The position numbers and the translations under genes were made by a program. A DNA stretch of 64,000 bases from Roseburia sp. 1XD42-69 (GTDB lineage Bacteria > Bacillota > Clostridia > Lachnospirales > Lachnospiraceae): contig NZ_RAZG01000008.1 in NCBI RefSeq assembly GCF_003612565.1, positions 1-64,000 on the forward strand, written 5' to 3'. A model generated the notes under the pieces. The model was not told where the DNA came from. It did no database searches and saw nothing but the letters and a program-made list of their open reading frames with translations. Shown piece after piece: positions 1 to 7,346 of this stretch (within the stretch, counting starts at the first letter, position 1; every line of letters starts with the position of its first letter).

Positions 1-337
1 TTTACTGAGGACACAGCTTCAAGCAGCATAGCATAGGAATTAAGATAACTGAATAACTGCCAGTATTGAATTTTCAAGGTGCATAGGCTAAATCTATGTG
101 CGAAGTTTGAGTTATTAATAAATTCTCCGCTAACCCTTGAAAACACTAAGTTTGTCGCAGGTGAGCTTTCCCTTATAGTTTCCCTCATGTTATATCTTCC
201 CAAAAGGCATTACGAACCCTGATAAGGGAAAAAATGAGGGAAACAAAATCACATAAAACATTATAACACATAATATACGGGAATTGGTAAACTGATTGAA
301 ATGCTTTCAAAAAATCAATGAAAAGAGGACAGATAAA
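1..337. other. Repeat-rich non-coding left edge
   Basis: I see no supported gene here. The stretch holds a 9-base inverted pair, TTTTCAAGG at 71-79 and CCTTGAAAA at 135-143. It also holds two interleaved exact inverted repeats: TTTCCCTTAT (167-176) with ATAAGGGAAA (222-231), and GTTTCCCTCAT (178-188) with ATGAGGGAAAC (234-244). The same TTTCCCTT family of sequence recurs downstream of the integrase gene at 8663-8703. These could be integrase arm sites or ends of the mobilizable element; that is inference. Confidence 0.5.
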
Positions 338-577
338 ATGAATATGATTTACGCAACATACAATATCCACCATAACAGCATTGACGTATACACCCACGCA
401 GGTTATTTCTTACTGATAGACTGCAATAAAGCAGAAGAAGGATTGAAAACTACTCCCTGCTCTGAATGTGCCTTAAATGCTTTGGCAATAGATGAGCCAC
501 TTGAATATGCAAGACTGTATCTTGAGGGAAATATGCAAATGTGGGTGGATGCGGAAGACAGCCTTGAACTGTGGTAA
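338..577 (+). CDS. DUF6061-family small protein
   Basis: This 79-residue protein resembles the DUF6061 family of small Clostridia proteins of unknown function. The pattern is a short strand-rich N-terminus (IYATYNIHHNSIDVYTHAG), a central IDC motif, and a C-terminal EPLEYARLYLEG helix. I place the start at 338 rather than at an upstream ATG (301) because AGAGGA at 324-329 is correctly spaced before it. The gene is monocistronic and ends in a bidirectional hairpin shared with the convergent KilA-N gene. The family is typical of integrated elements; no reaction is known. Function is not inferred. Confidence 0.6.
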   Translation: MNMIYATYNIHHNSIDVYTHAGYFLLIDCNKAEEGLKTTPCSECALNALAIDEPLEYARLYLEGNMQMWVDAEDSLELW

Positions 578-578
578 T

Positions 579-608
579 TTTAATTCCCCCGAATTCGGGG
601 GAATTAAA
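579..608. terminator. Bidirectional terminator between convergent genes
   Basis: A perfect 12-base stem, TTTAATTCCCCC at 579-590 pairing with GGGGGAATTAAA at 597-608, has a GAATTC loop. T-rich and A-rich flanks lie on both sides. It sits immediately after the DUF6061 stop codon and abuts the stop of the KilA-N gene, so it can serve both. Confidence 0.75.
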
Positions 609-1409
609 TCACTTCAAAATCTTTGTAGTCTGTTCTTCCAAAATAGACATCTGATGTATGGCAATCTTGTTAAGCTTTATTAAGCGTTCTTTCTGGTTCA
701 GCCCATCTTCAATCAACACTGCGTTAATGTTTTCCATATTTGACAGGCATATCAATTCATTTATGCTCGCATAATCCCTGATATTGCCCTTTTTATCAGG
801 ATTCTTATCCCGCCATTGCTTCGCTGTCATGCCAAATAATGCCATATTCAGCACATCAGCCTCTGATGCGTATATGACTGAAGTCTGCTGTGGTGTGAGT
901 TCCGGCGGAATGAGATTGACTTTGATTGCATCCGTATGTATCCGGTAATTTATTTTTGCCAATTCCCTCTTCGCGCTCCATCCAAGTAAAGCCTGTTCTT
1001 CTTTCTTTAGCCGTTCAAATTCTTTGATAAGATATAATTTGAATTGCGGAGATACCCAGCTTGCAAACTCAAATGCAATATCTTTATATGCGTATGTCCC
1101 TCCATACCGTCCAGCCTTTGCCACAATACCCTTTGAATTTGTGCGGGATACCCATTGCTTAACCGACATAATAAAACGGTTTAATCCTGCCTCCAGCATG
1201 ATTTCTTCATAGGCGGCAGCATTGAAGTCTGCATTATACATTTCTTCCCATATGCCAAGAAATTCTATTGTATTCTTGTTGCGCAGCCATTTTTCTATCA
1301 GCGCAGGTCCGTTGTCAATTTTCCTTACCATATCCGTTAAAGAAATATAATCGTCTTCTTCAATCTGTAAGACTTGTATCTCTGTTCCGTCAACATTTAG
1401 TTTTCCCAT
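609..1409 (-). CDS. KilA-N domain protein
   Basis: The 266-residue product has a KilA-N-type DNA-binding domain over about residues 5-140. Visible features are YISLTDMVRK, the WLRNKNTIEFLGIWEEMYN segment, and GRYGGTYAYKDIAFEFASW followed by FKLYLIKEFERLK. These match phage antirepressor-like proteins found in Clostridia. The C-terminal half is helical and unassigned. AAAGGA precedes the ATG at good spacing. It is the last gene of a five-gene minus-strand operon, 13 bases after the Nudix gene, and ends at the hairpin at 579-608. The family binds DNA, but its target here is unknown. Confidence 0.75.
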   Translation of the reverse strand: MGKLNVDGTEIQVLQIEEDDYISLTDMVRKIDNGPALIEKWLRNKNTIEFLGIWEEMYNADFNAAAYEEIMLEAGLNRFIMSVKQWVSRTNSKGIVAKAGRYGGTYAYKDIAFEFASWVSPQFKLYLIKEFERLKKEEQALLGWSAKRELAKINYRIHTDAIKVNLIPPELTPQQTSVIYASEADVLNMALFGMTAKQWRDKNPDKKGNIRDYASINELICLSNMENINAVLIEDGLNQKERLIKLNKIAIHQMSILEEQTTKILK

Positions 1410-1422
1410 AAGAAGATTCCTT

Positions 1423-1872
1423 TCATTTAATAATCATATTCCATTCACCGTTTTCAATTACATATTGAAATTCCGTTAAATTATCATCTTCCATCACTTG
1501 AAGAAGTGGCGGTAGGTCATTTACAGTATTCATCTTTGACAGGTCTGCCTTTTTTACCCAAATCATTTCTCCCTCCTCTGATGATGTTACTTCTCCGAGA
1601 AATTCGTCTGTATGAAATAAAAATACAATGTACCGCCCATTCTCAATGGGAAATTGCTTGATTCCACATAATCTTGGATTCTGAATATCAAGTCCCGTTT
1701 CCTCTTTCATTTCCCGAATAACAGCATCTATGATAGATTCATTTTTCTCAATATGTCCTCCGGGCAGAGTCAAACCTTTCCAATCCTCTTTTAATCTGTT
1801 CTGCAGAAGGTATTTATCATTTTGATGAATCAGGCATAAAACCGTTAATTCGACATTTTCTGTTCTCTGCAC
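1423..1872 (-). CDS. Nudix hydrolase (MutT-like)
   Basis: This 149-residue protein is a single-domain Nudix pyrophosphatase. The Nudix box starts at GGHIEKNESIID and continues REMKEETGL, giving the GX5EX7REUXEEXGU pattern that binds divalent metal. The likely substrate is a nucleoside diphosphate derivative such as an oxidised dNTP, but the substrate cannot be told from the sequence. The start is GTG, with GGAGGG inside the end of the preceding HAD gene, so the two are probably translationally coupled. It is the fourth gene of the operon. Confidence 0.85.
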   Translation of the reverse strand: MQRTENVELTVLCLIHQNDKYLLQNRLKEDWKGLTLPGGHIEKNESIIDAVIREMKEETGLDIQNPRLCGIKQFPIENGRYIVFLFHTDEFLGEVTSSEEGEMIWVKKADLSKMNTVNDLPPLLQVMEDDNLTEFQYVIENGEWNMIIK

Positions 1873-1875
1873 ACG

Positions 1876-2592
1876 CTATCCCTCCATGTACCGCTCTATT
1901 TCATTCCAAGTCTTTACCGTCAAGATATTTGTATCTTCTGTGTAGGGCAGATCGATCGCCCCTATATACCATACCGGAAACAGGCCGGCATTCAAGGCGC
2001 CTTTTACATCGCATTCATACTGATCCCCGATATACCAAACTTCATCCGGCTCTAATCCGGCTTTTTCCAAAGCCAGATCGAATATCCTTTTGTTTGGCTT
2101 GCGGAAGATATAATTGCTTGAGGTAATGATAAATTCAAAAGCATTTTCCGGAAGCAGCCTGTTGATACGTTCTGCAACCACAGAAAAATCATAACAAATA
2201 TTGCTGATTACGCCTGTGCGGATACCTTTGTTTTTCAAATATCCCAAAAATTCTTTGATATCCTCTGTCGGCATTCCCGGAGCAGCGGCATTCCAGAATA
2301 CGGTATCAATTTCAGAGTTGCTTAATGCAATCTCTATTCCCTGCGATTCATAAAGGTAAGGCGTAAACATGGTATTGGGTATTTCTATTTGAAATAAGTG
2401 TCTTTTTTCAGGATCAAATCTCCCGAATTCCTGATTGATTTCATTTGCTTTAGCCTGCACCTGCTCTGCCGACAAATGATACTTATTTCTTTTAGCATAC
2501 TGTAAGACAGCCTCTGTTCCCTTTAAGCCGTCAAATTTTTCTGCAATAAGTGTCTGGCCATAATCAAACAATACCATTTTAGGTATTTTCAT
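1876..2592 (-). CDS. HAD-superfamily hydrolase
   Basis: The 238-residue product shows all four HAD motifs: nucleophile motif FDYGQTL near the N-terminus, GVISN (motif II), RKPNKRIFDLAL with the conserved lysine (motif III), and YIGDQYECDVKGA (motif IV acidic residues). An alpha-helical cap lies between motifs I and II, as in subfamily IA phosphatases. I prefer the ATG at 2592, seven codons inside the longest frame, because GGAGGT stands eight bases before it. The preceding Nudix gene ends inside this start region (14-base overlap), which implies coupled translation. The substrate is unknown; nucleotide or sugar phosphates are usual for the family. Confidence 0.85.
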   Translation of the reverse strand: MKIPKMVLFDYGQTLIAEKFDGLKGTEAVLQYAKRNKYHLSAEQVQAKANEINQEFGRFDPEKRHLFQIEIPNTMFTPYLYESQGIEIALSNSEIDTVFWNAAAPGMPTEDIKEFLGYLKNKGIRTGVISNICYDFSVVAERINRLLPENAFEFIITSSNYIFRKPNKRIFDLALEKAGLEPDEVWYIGDQYECDVKGALNAGLFPVWYIGAIDLPYTEDTNILTVKTWNEIERYMEG

Positions 2593-3139
2593 GTAATTTA
2601 CCTCCATATTCAAAATATCCTTCTTGTATCAGTAATTCCAATACAAGCGCCTCTCGTTCCAACATTACCTGAGTGAAATCATCCAGTATCGTTTTCCTGT
2701 TTACATCTATCGCAAGCTGCGGCTTCAGGAATTCAAGCGTAAAGCCTTCGTCCGCTTCATACTTGTCCAAATTTTGTTGTTCTATATCCTTTTTCACGCT
2801 ACACAGGAAATAATAATTATCCTGTATAAAAATATCCTCTTTTGTACCTTTCTGAATACGATGAACCTGCCCATATTCCTGAATGGAATCCCTGATAACA
2901 CATAACCCCGTTTCCTCTAATACTTCTCTTATCAATGCATCTTCCATACATTCATCAGCTTCTATGCCTCCACCCGGAAATTTATAATAATTATATTTCT
3001 TACTATATACCATTGCTATTTTTCCATCCTTAATGATGACAGCCCTTGCAGAAGGTCTGCTATAAACGCTTCCGTCAGGAACATAATCTTTTTTGTCCAT
3101 TTCAAATAAAATACGCATTTTATAATCTTCTACTTTCAT
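2579..3139 (-). CDS. Nudix hydrolase
   Basis: This 186-residue Nudix protein carries the box GGGIEADECMEDALIREVLEETGL split as G, acidic E, REVLEETG. It is longer than the neighbouring Nudix protein, with a C-terminal extension of about 60 residues. It is also only distantly similar to that neighbour, so this is not a simple duplication. I start it at 3139 (MKVEDYK) because AAGGAT lies at suitable spacing upstream. The frame remains open further upstream but lacks a ribosome site. It overlaps the start of the HAD gene by 14 bases. The pairing of two Nudix enzymes with one HAD enzyme suggests sequential hydrolysis of a nucleotide-like compound (inference). Confidence 0.82.
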   Translation of the reverse strand: MKVEDYKMRILFEMDKKDYVPDGSVYSRPSARAVIIKDGKIAMVYSKKYNYYKFPGGGIEADECMEDALIREVLEETGLCVIRDSIQEYGQVHRIQKGTKEDIFIQDNYYFLCSVKKDIEQQNLDKYEADEGFTLEFLKPQLAIDVNRKTILDDFTQVMLEREALVLELLIQEGYFEYGGKLHENT

Positions 3140-3182
3140 AAGTTTATCCTTCTTGAATCCACTCTGTAAAAAACAACTTGGC

Positions 3183-3737
3183 TTATTCGTTATTCTTAAA
3201 AAAATCATATATACTATTTAATCTCATAAGTGTGTTTTTGTCATTTATTGCAGGTCTTGTATTAGTGTTATGGCTATATACAACTTCATGAATGTTATTG
3301 CAGTTCATATGATGTAAAAGCGTACATGCCGTACTGTATGCTTTGTCTATATGACCGTCACCACCCCCAACTAATATAACTGCTCCTTTCTTAGATTTTG
3401 CAATAGGTTCTTCATTCCTGAAAAATCTAGCGCAAAAATATGTTTGAAGTCTGCTCCCAACATCTAATAATTTTCCAGTCAACTCCGAAAAATAGAGCGG
3501 TGAAGCAATTAAAATGTTATCGCATTCCTGTATGTATTTATATATTTCCTGCATTTCATCATTTATTGAGCAGCCATTATTTTTCCAGCAGTTCCGACAA
3601 TCAAGGCAAGCCGAAATATTACATCTATATGCATCAACAATTTTATATTCATCTATCTTTTTTTCGGTAAATTTCTTAATAAGACTGTTTGTATCACCAT
3701 TTATTCTTGGAGAACCATTCAATATCAAAGTTTTCAT
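3183..3737 (-). CDS. Flavodoxin-fold NAD(P)H-dependent FMN reductase
   Basis: The 184-residue protein has the FMN phosphate-binding loop NGSPRINGDTNSLI at the N-terminus and SPLYFSELTG in the middle, as in NADPH-dependent FMN reductases and iron-sulfur flavoproteins. A Cys cluster (CxxCxxC followed by another Cys, residues 47-57) lies between them, which in relatives can hold an iron-sulfur centre. This suggests a two-electron reductase acting in the cytoplasm on quinones, azo dyes or flavin. It is the first gene of the minus-strand operon. A GGGG-containing ribosome site precedes the ATG. Confidence 0.75.
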   Translation of the reverse strand: MKTLILNGSPRINGDTNSLIKKFTEKKIDEYKIVDAYRCNISACLDCRNCWKNNGCSINDEMQEIYKYIQECDNILIASPLYFSELTGKLLDVGSRLQTYFCARFFRNEEPIAKSKKGAVILVGGGDGHIDKAYSTACTLLHHMNCNNIHEVVYSHNTNTRPAINDKNTLMRLNSIYDFFKNNE

Positions 3738-3841
3738 AACAACCCCATTTCGGTTCTTGTAATAATCAGTTACAAATCTATTATATCATATTTTGGGGTG
3801 TTCATCATCAAAAGGTTATTATATTTAACAAGACCAAAGGA

Positions 3842-5467
3842 CTATCTCGCCCCTCGGTCTTTTCCCTTAAGAATCCCTTGTTGTTGGTAATCTGCGGTTT
3901 TCTTTGGCGGATTCCTCAACCGCTCAAGCACACTTTCCTTACTTTTCTTTTGATTATCATCCCCATAAGTTTTTTCCCATTTAGTCACTTGTTCCTTACA
4001 TGCGATATAGGCGTTGTAGGATTTGCGATAAATCTGGTAAAATTCCTGCACATTTTGATAACCGTATCTTTTGATGATACCCGACAAACCAACTTTCAAA
4101 AGGTCTATTTCCTCGTTTTTACGGTCAATCCTACTTTGCAGTTCCCCTTTTTTCGTCAGTTTCGCAAATCCTTTCAGACTGTCACGTTCCAGTTCCAACT
4201 CATTGCGTTCCCTCTCTGCGTCAAAGATAATCCCGTTTTGGCGGTTCAGTTCCTTATAAATCTTCAGCAGTTTTGGATATGCGGCGGCTTCAGTGGACAC
4301 GACAGGCTTTGGCGGTATCTGCGGTGTTTCCTGTTCTGTTACCTGTGTTTGTGACTGTAACTCCTGTTTTTGTGCTGACGGATTAGCAATCAATTCTTTA
4401 AGGAGATTATGCTCCTGCTTTGGCTTTTTATCCGTTTGTGGTATTTTTTCTAGCGTTCTTTCCTCGCTTGGTTCTGTAACCGTCTGTACCACTTCTTTCT
4501 CAAAAAACTTTGCCGACAGTTTCCTCGCCTTATCCAATACTTTAGAAATCAGCAACGCCAGCGCCGTAACAGCAGTCATTATAATACTTCCCAGACGTTC
4601 CGGCTGACTGCCGAATATATCAACGGATTCTCTGATGCGGTCTGTGATATATTTTTTCTTTATCTGTTGTATCTCCGTTTCAGAAACACCGCTGACAATT
4701 GCCCTGTCTACCTCACAATTCCAGCGCATACGCATTTCATTATCGGTCTGTATCTGTTCCGCTTTCGGGTTATTTTTCCCTATCTTCTTGGTAGCAAGAT
4801 ACAATCTGCTGTTGTCGAACACATGGAGTTTTTCTTTGTCATCTTTTACAAGAAGGTTGATAAGGTCAGTATAGAAATGCTTTACCTCGTTAACAAAATT
4901 CTCCTGCTTGAACAGCTTGTCCTTGGCAGTAAAGAGATTGCGCTCATATACTTCGCCTTTCTTCACGATTTTACAGCCTTTGCGGACATTTCCGTTTTCG
5001 TCAAATATCTCTTTTTTGGTGCGGACGTGTTTTCCCTGTTCGTTATAGAACATATTGCGTGTGGCAGTTTTTTCTATGGGTTCGGGCAACAGTTCCCGTT
5101 CCGAAAAAATAAGATGGATATGGTAATTTGTCTTTCGTTTGTTATGGTGCAACGCCGATACGCACTCCACACCATATTTTTCTTTGAAACGGTCTGTAAA
5201 AAGCTGTAACAGCTTGTCTGGCTCATAGAGGTTTGGGAATGATTCGGGCAGGGCAATGATAAATTCCCTTGCCTCAATGCACTTCCCCTCCGTATTGCTT
5301 TTTTCAAATTCCTGCTGATTGCATTTCGCAAGCTCCGTCCAGTAGTGACAGTCTGTCGTTTCATAGACCGCATACAGGTTTTCCTGCTTTGCGTGGCTGG
5401 ATATATAGGTAATCCTGCCCCTGACATTGGGCAACTTGCTCATGCGGATAAATGAATGTCTCTGTAT
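3842..5467 (-). CDS. MobA/MobL-type relaxase
   Basis: This protein of about 540 residues is a mobilization relaxase. The N-terminal half carries MSKLPNVRGRITYISS and, near residue 120 of the longest frame, NYHIHLIF with the HxH metal-binding pair of MOBQ-like relaxases. A hydrophobic stretch (LGSIIMTAVTALALLISKVL) follows the nuclease domain, then a charged coiled-coil tail. It should nick oriT and lead the strand during mobilization by a helper conjugation system. The start is unclear: the longest frame opens at TTG 5491, but GGAGGGAGGA lies inside it, nine bases before an ATA codon at 5465-5467. The next ATG is at 5443. I list the ATA position. Confidence 0.8.
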   Translation of the reverse strand: MQRHSFIRMSKLPNVRGRITYISSHAKQENLYAVYETTDCHYWTELAKCNQQEFEKSNTEGKCIEAREFIIALPESFPNLYEPDKLLQLFTDRFKEKYGVECVSALHHNKRKTNYHIHLIFSERELLPEPIEKTATRNMFYNEQGKHVRTKKEIFDENGNVRKGCKIVKKGEVYERNLFTAKDKLFKQENFVNEVKHFYTDLINLLVKDDKEKLHVFDNSRLYLATKKIGKNNPKAEQIQTDNEMRMRWNCEVDRAIVSGVSETEIQQIKKKYITDRIRESVDIFGSQPERLGSIIMTAVTALALLISKVLDKARKLSAKFFEKEVVQTVTEPSEERTLEKIPQTDKKPKQEHNLLKELIANPSAQKQELQSQTQVTEQETPQIPPKPVVSTEAAAYPKLLKIYKELNRQNGIIFDAERERNELELERDSLKGFAKLTKKGELQSRIDRKNEEIDLLKVGLSGIIKRYGYQNVQEFYQIYRKSYNAYIACKEQVTKWEKTYGDDNQKKSKESVLERLRNPPKKTADYQQQGILKGKDRGAR

Positions 5468-5491
5468 TGTGCTTTGTCCTCCCTCCTGCAA

Positions 5492-6180
5492 ATGGCAGTA
5501 TTAGATTGGAGCAAGCGGAAGTATGGCGGGACAGATTGTGAGTGAGCGGCATAGTCGGTTAATTCCAATGCGTCAGCATTTGTAATTCACGTTTGCGTGA
5601 ATTTACTCCCCGCAGGGGCGAAATCCCCATTGCATAAACGAAGTTTGTGCAATGGGTGTATTTCGCTCTCAAACGCCGAGGGCTTTAAGAGAAAGGAACT
5701 CCCCTATAGGCACTCGAATTATACCTACAAAACTGCCGCCATGATAGTGAAAAATGATGCACTTTGCCATTTGTGATGGCAAAAAACGCTATCACTTCGC
5801 CTAAAATGATGCCGCTATGATAGCAAAAAGTGATGGCACTTATGACGGTAAAAACTGCCATCATGCCATCAAAAAGTGCTGCCGCACATGATAGTAAAAA
5901 GTACTACCTGAAATTTCTTTCAACTGAAAATGGAGAAAATCAGTTGAACTTTTACAGTCACTTTATGCTACATTGAAAGCGTCGCCAAAACATCAGTTGA
6001 CTTTTTCAACCGAAAATACAGAAATCAATCGATTTTTTAAGTCAGCTTTTGCCATATGGACTTATTTTTTCAACCCACTTTCTGCCCATTCCCGCAAATT
6101 TCCGCTTGTACCAGAAGAAAGCACATGATATAATCTATTTGCGTGTAGGTATATCATGGCTTCAGTCTGATACATACCTG
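5492..6180. other. Putative oriT and mobilization regulatory region
   Basis: No gene is supported in this interval. Upstream of the relaxase lie three successive hairpins: AATTCACG/CGTGAATT (5584-5603), CCCC/GGGG (5608-5618), and a 14-base stem with one wobble pair, CCCATTGCATAAAC/GTTTGTGCAATGGG (5626-5656). The iteron-like array follows at 5731-5908. After that come CAACTGAAAAT (from 5921) and CAGTTGA copies near 5940 and 5993. Hairpins next to a relaxase gene are the usual setting of oriT; the nick site itself cannot be identified by eye. Confidence 0.5.
5731..5908. repeat. Iteron-like repeats, about six degenerate copies
   Basis: The motif ATGATRGYAAAAAGTG recurs at about 5741, 5773, 5816, 5842, 5863 and 5887. 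It is often followed or preceded by TGCC or GATGGCA. Copies are imperfect (for example GTGATGGCAAAAAACG and ATGACGGTAAAAACTG) and about 22-43 bases apart. Such arrays bind replication or relaxosome proteins in plasmids and mobilizable elements; the binding partner here is unknown. Confidence 0.55.
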
Positions 6181-6208
6181 AGGCGGTTTCGTAAGAAGCC
6201 GCCTTTTA
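6181..6208 (+). terminator. Hairpin at the end of the excisionase gene
   Basis: AGGCGGTTTC (6181-6190) pairs with GAAGCCGCCT (6195-6204) with one wobble pair, and is followed by TTTTA on the plus strand. The T-run faces plus-strand transcription, although the only gene touching it is the minus-strand excisionase, whose stop overlaps it. It may stop transcription coming from the oriT side. Confidence 0.5.
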
Positions 6209-6436
6209 TACTGCTGATTTTCGTGTTACCGCTTTTACATCGCCCTTATCCCGCAGGTTCTTTCCCTCGTTCACTTCCATGAACTTTTCCAAAATATCGC
6301 TTTTGATAAGTACCTTTCGCCCGATTTTTAAGACCGGCAGCTTTCCCCATTCCACAAGGTTTCTCATGGTGTTCCTGCCGATTCCCGTATACTCGGACGC
6401 TTCCTTGATTGTCATTGCAATCTTCGTTTCTGTCAT
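6206..6436 (-). CDS. Excisionase (helix-turn-helix, Xis-like)
   Basis: This 76-residue protein has a MerR-like winged helix typical of excisionases: MTIKEASEYTGIGRNTMRNL, then GKLPVLKIGRKVLI and a C-terminal KFMEVNEG. It should bind the attachment region and bias the nearby tyrosine integrase towards excision. The start is the ATG at 6436, directly after an in-frame TTG, with GGAGGT upstream. Its own promoter is at 6485-6513, divergent from the XRE repressor gene. An inverted repeat AATTGC/GCAATT (6454-6470) lies in the leader and could be the repressor's operator. Confidence 0.8.
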   Translation of the reverse strand: MTETKIAMTIKEASEYTGIGRNTMRNLVEWGKLPVLKIGRKVLIKSDILEKFMEVNEGKNLRDKGDVKAVTRKSAV

Positions 6437-6453
6437 CAACTTACCTCCTTTTG

Positions 6454-6470
6454 AATTGCATTACGCAATT
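6454..6470. promoter_or_regulatory. Candidate operator AATTGC-N5-GCAATT
   Basis: The perfect 6-base inverted repeat with a 5-base centre lies in the excisionase leader. Related TTGCAT elements (6545-6550, 6552-6557) overlap the -35 of the divergent repressor gene. This fits autoregulated control by the XRE protein at 6612; it is inferred from layout only. Confidence 0.4.
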
Positions 6471-6484
6471 TTGCGTGTACTGAT

Positions 6485-6513
6485 ACTATACTTCTTTTAT
6501 ATTCCCTTGTCAA
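6485..6513 (-). promoter_or_regulatory. Promoter of the excisionase gene
   Basis: On the minus strand, TTGACA (6508-6513) and TATAGT (6485-6490) are separated by exactly 17 bases. This is a near-consensus sigma-A promoter. Confidence 0.75.
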
Positions 6514-6551
6514 GCATTATGATAATATAAAAATTATTTTTAAGTTGCATA

Positions 6552-6580
6552 TTGCATTATTGTTTTTTGTGTGCTATAGT
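6552..6580 (+). promoter_or_regulatory. Promoter of the XRE repressor gene
   Basis: TTGCAT (6552-6557) and TATAGT (6575-6580) are spaced by 17 bases, 31 bases before the ATG at 6612. It is back to back with the excisionase promoter, the arrangement of an element's decision switch. Confidence 0.65.
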
Positions 6581-6611
6581 ATAAACATACCGACAAAGGA
6601 GGCGTATCAAT

Positions 6612-7241
6612 ATGAAAGATAAAGAATTACGCAAGCTGATCGGTAGCAGGGCAAAACAGCGTAGAGTCGAGTTAGGATTGAACCAGCCTTATGTCGCAGA
6701 GAAGATGGGGGTAGCCACTTCCACAATCGTGCGCTATGAGGCGGGAACAATCGACAATACAAAGAAGCTGGTCTTGGAAGGTCTGTCGGAAGCCCTCCAT
6801 GTGTCTGTGGAGTGGCTGAAAGGGGAAACGGAGGAATACGAAACAGACATTACGGATAAAAGGGAATTATTCATTCGTGATGTGATGTCCTCCATTCTCG
6901 CAAAGCTACCGTTTAATATGGAACAGGCGGAGTCAGACTTTACAAAGGATTTACTGCTGCTGATGTTAAGGGAGTATGAATTGTTCGTGGATTCTTTCCA
7001 GTTTGCCTGTAAGAATTTTAAGGACAATGCGGAAAATGCCACACTTGCCCAGACAATGGGGTTTGAATCAAATAAGGAATATAACGAGATCATGTTCCTT
7101 CGGGAAATCACCCACACTGTAAACATGTTTAATGATATGGGCGATATTGTGAGGCTCTATTCCAAAAATCCCGAAACAGCCACTACAAGGCTTGCAAATC
7201 TTCTTTCTATGGTATCAGAGGAAGAATCCGAATCGGTATAG
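6612..7241 (+). CDS. XRE-family transcriptional regulator
   Basis: The 209-residue protein has an N-terminal Cro/CI-type helix-turn-helix over about residues 8-66 (IGSRAKQRRVELGLNQPYVAEKMGVATSTIVRYE). The rest is an alpha-helical domain of about 140 residues with no motif that I recognise and no visible peptidase signature. Position between divergent promoters and next to excisionase and integrase suggests it represses element excision. AGGAGG precedes the ATG at standard spacing. Confidence 0.8.
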   Translation: MKDKELRKLIGSRAKQRRVELGLNQPYVAEKMGVATSTIVRYEAGTIDNTKKLVLEGLSEALHVSVEWLKGETEEYETDITDKRELFIRDVMSSILAKLPFNMEQAESDFTKDLLLLMLREYELFVDSFQFACKNFKDNAENATLAQTMGFESNKEYNEIMFLREITHTVNMFNDMGDIVRLYSKNPETATTRLANLLSMVSEEESESV

Positions 7242-7304
7242 TAAAGCAATCGGAGTCATGATATACTTACACGCAGAAAGCATTTCATCAGTTCCGATTG
7301 CCTC

Positions 7305-7324
7305 AACGCAACCGAGGTTGCGTT
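7305..7324. other. Hairpin in the integrase leader
   Basis: AACGCAACC (7305-7313) pairs perfectly with GGTTGCGTT (7316-7324) across a two-base centre, just upstream of the integrase ribosome site at 7329-7337. It could be a recombination site arm or translational control element. Confidence 0.4.
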
Positions 7325-7346
7325 TGTGAAAGGAGAACAGATCATT

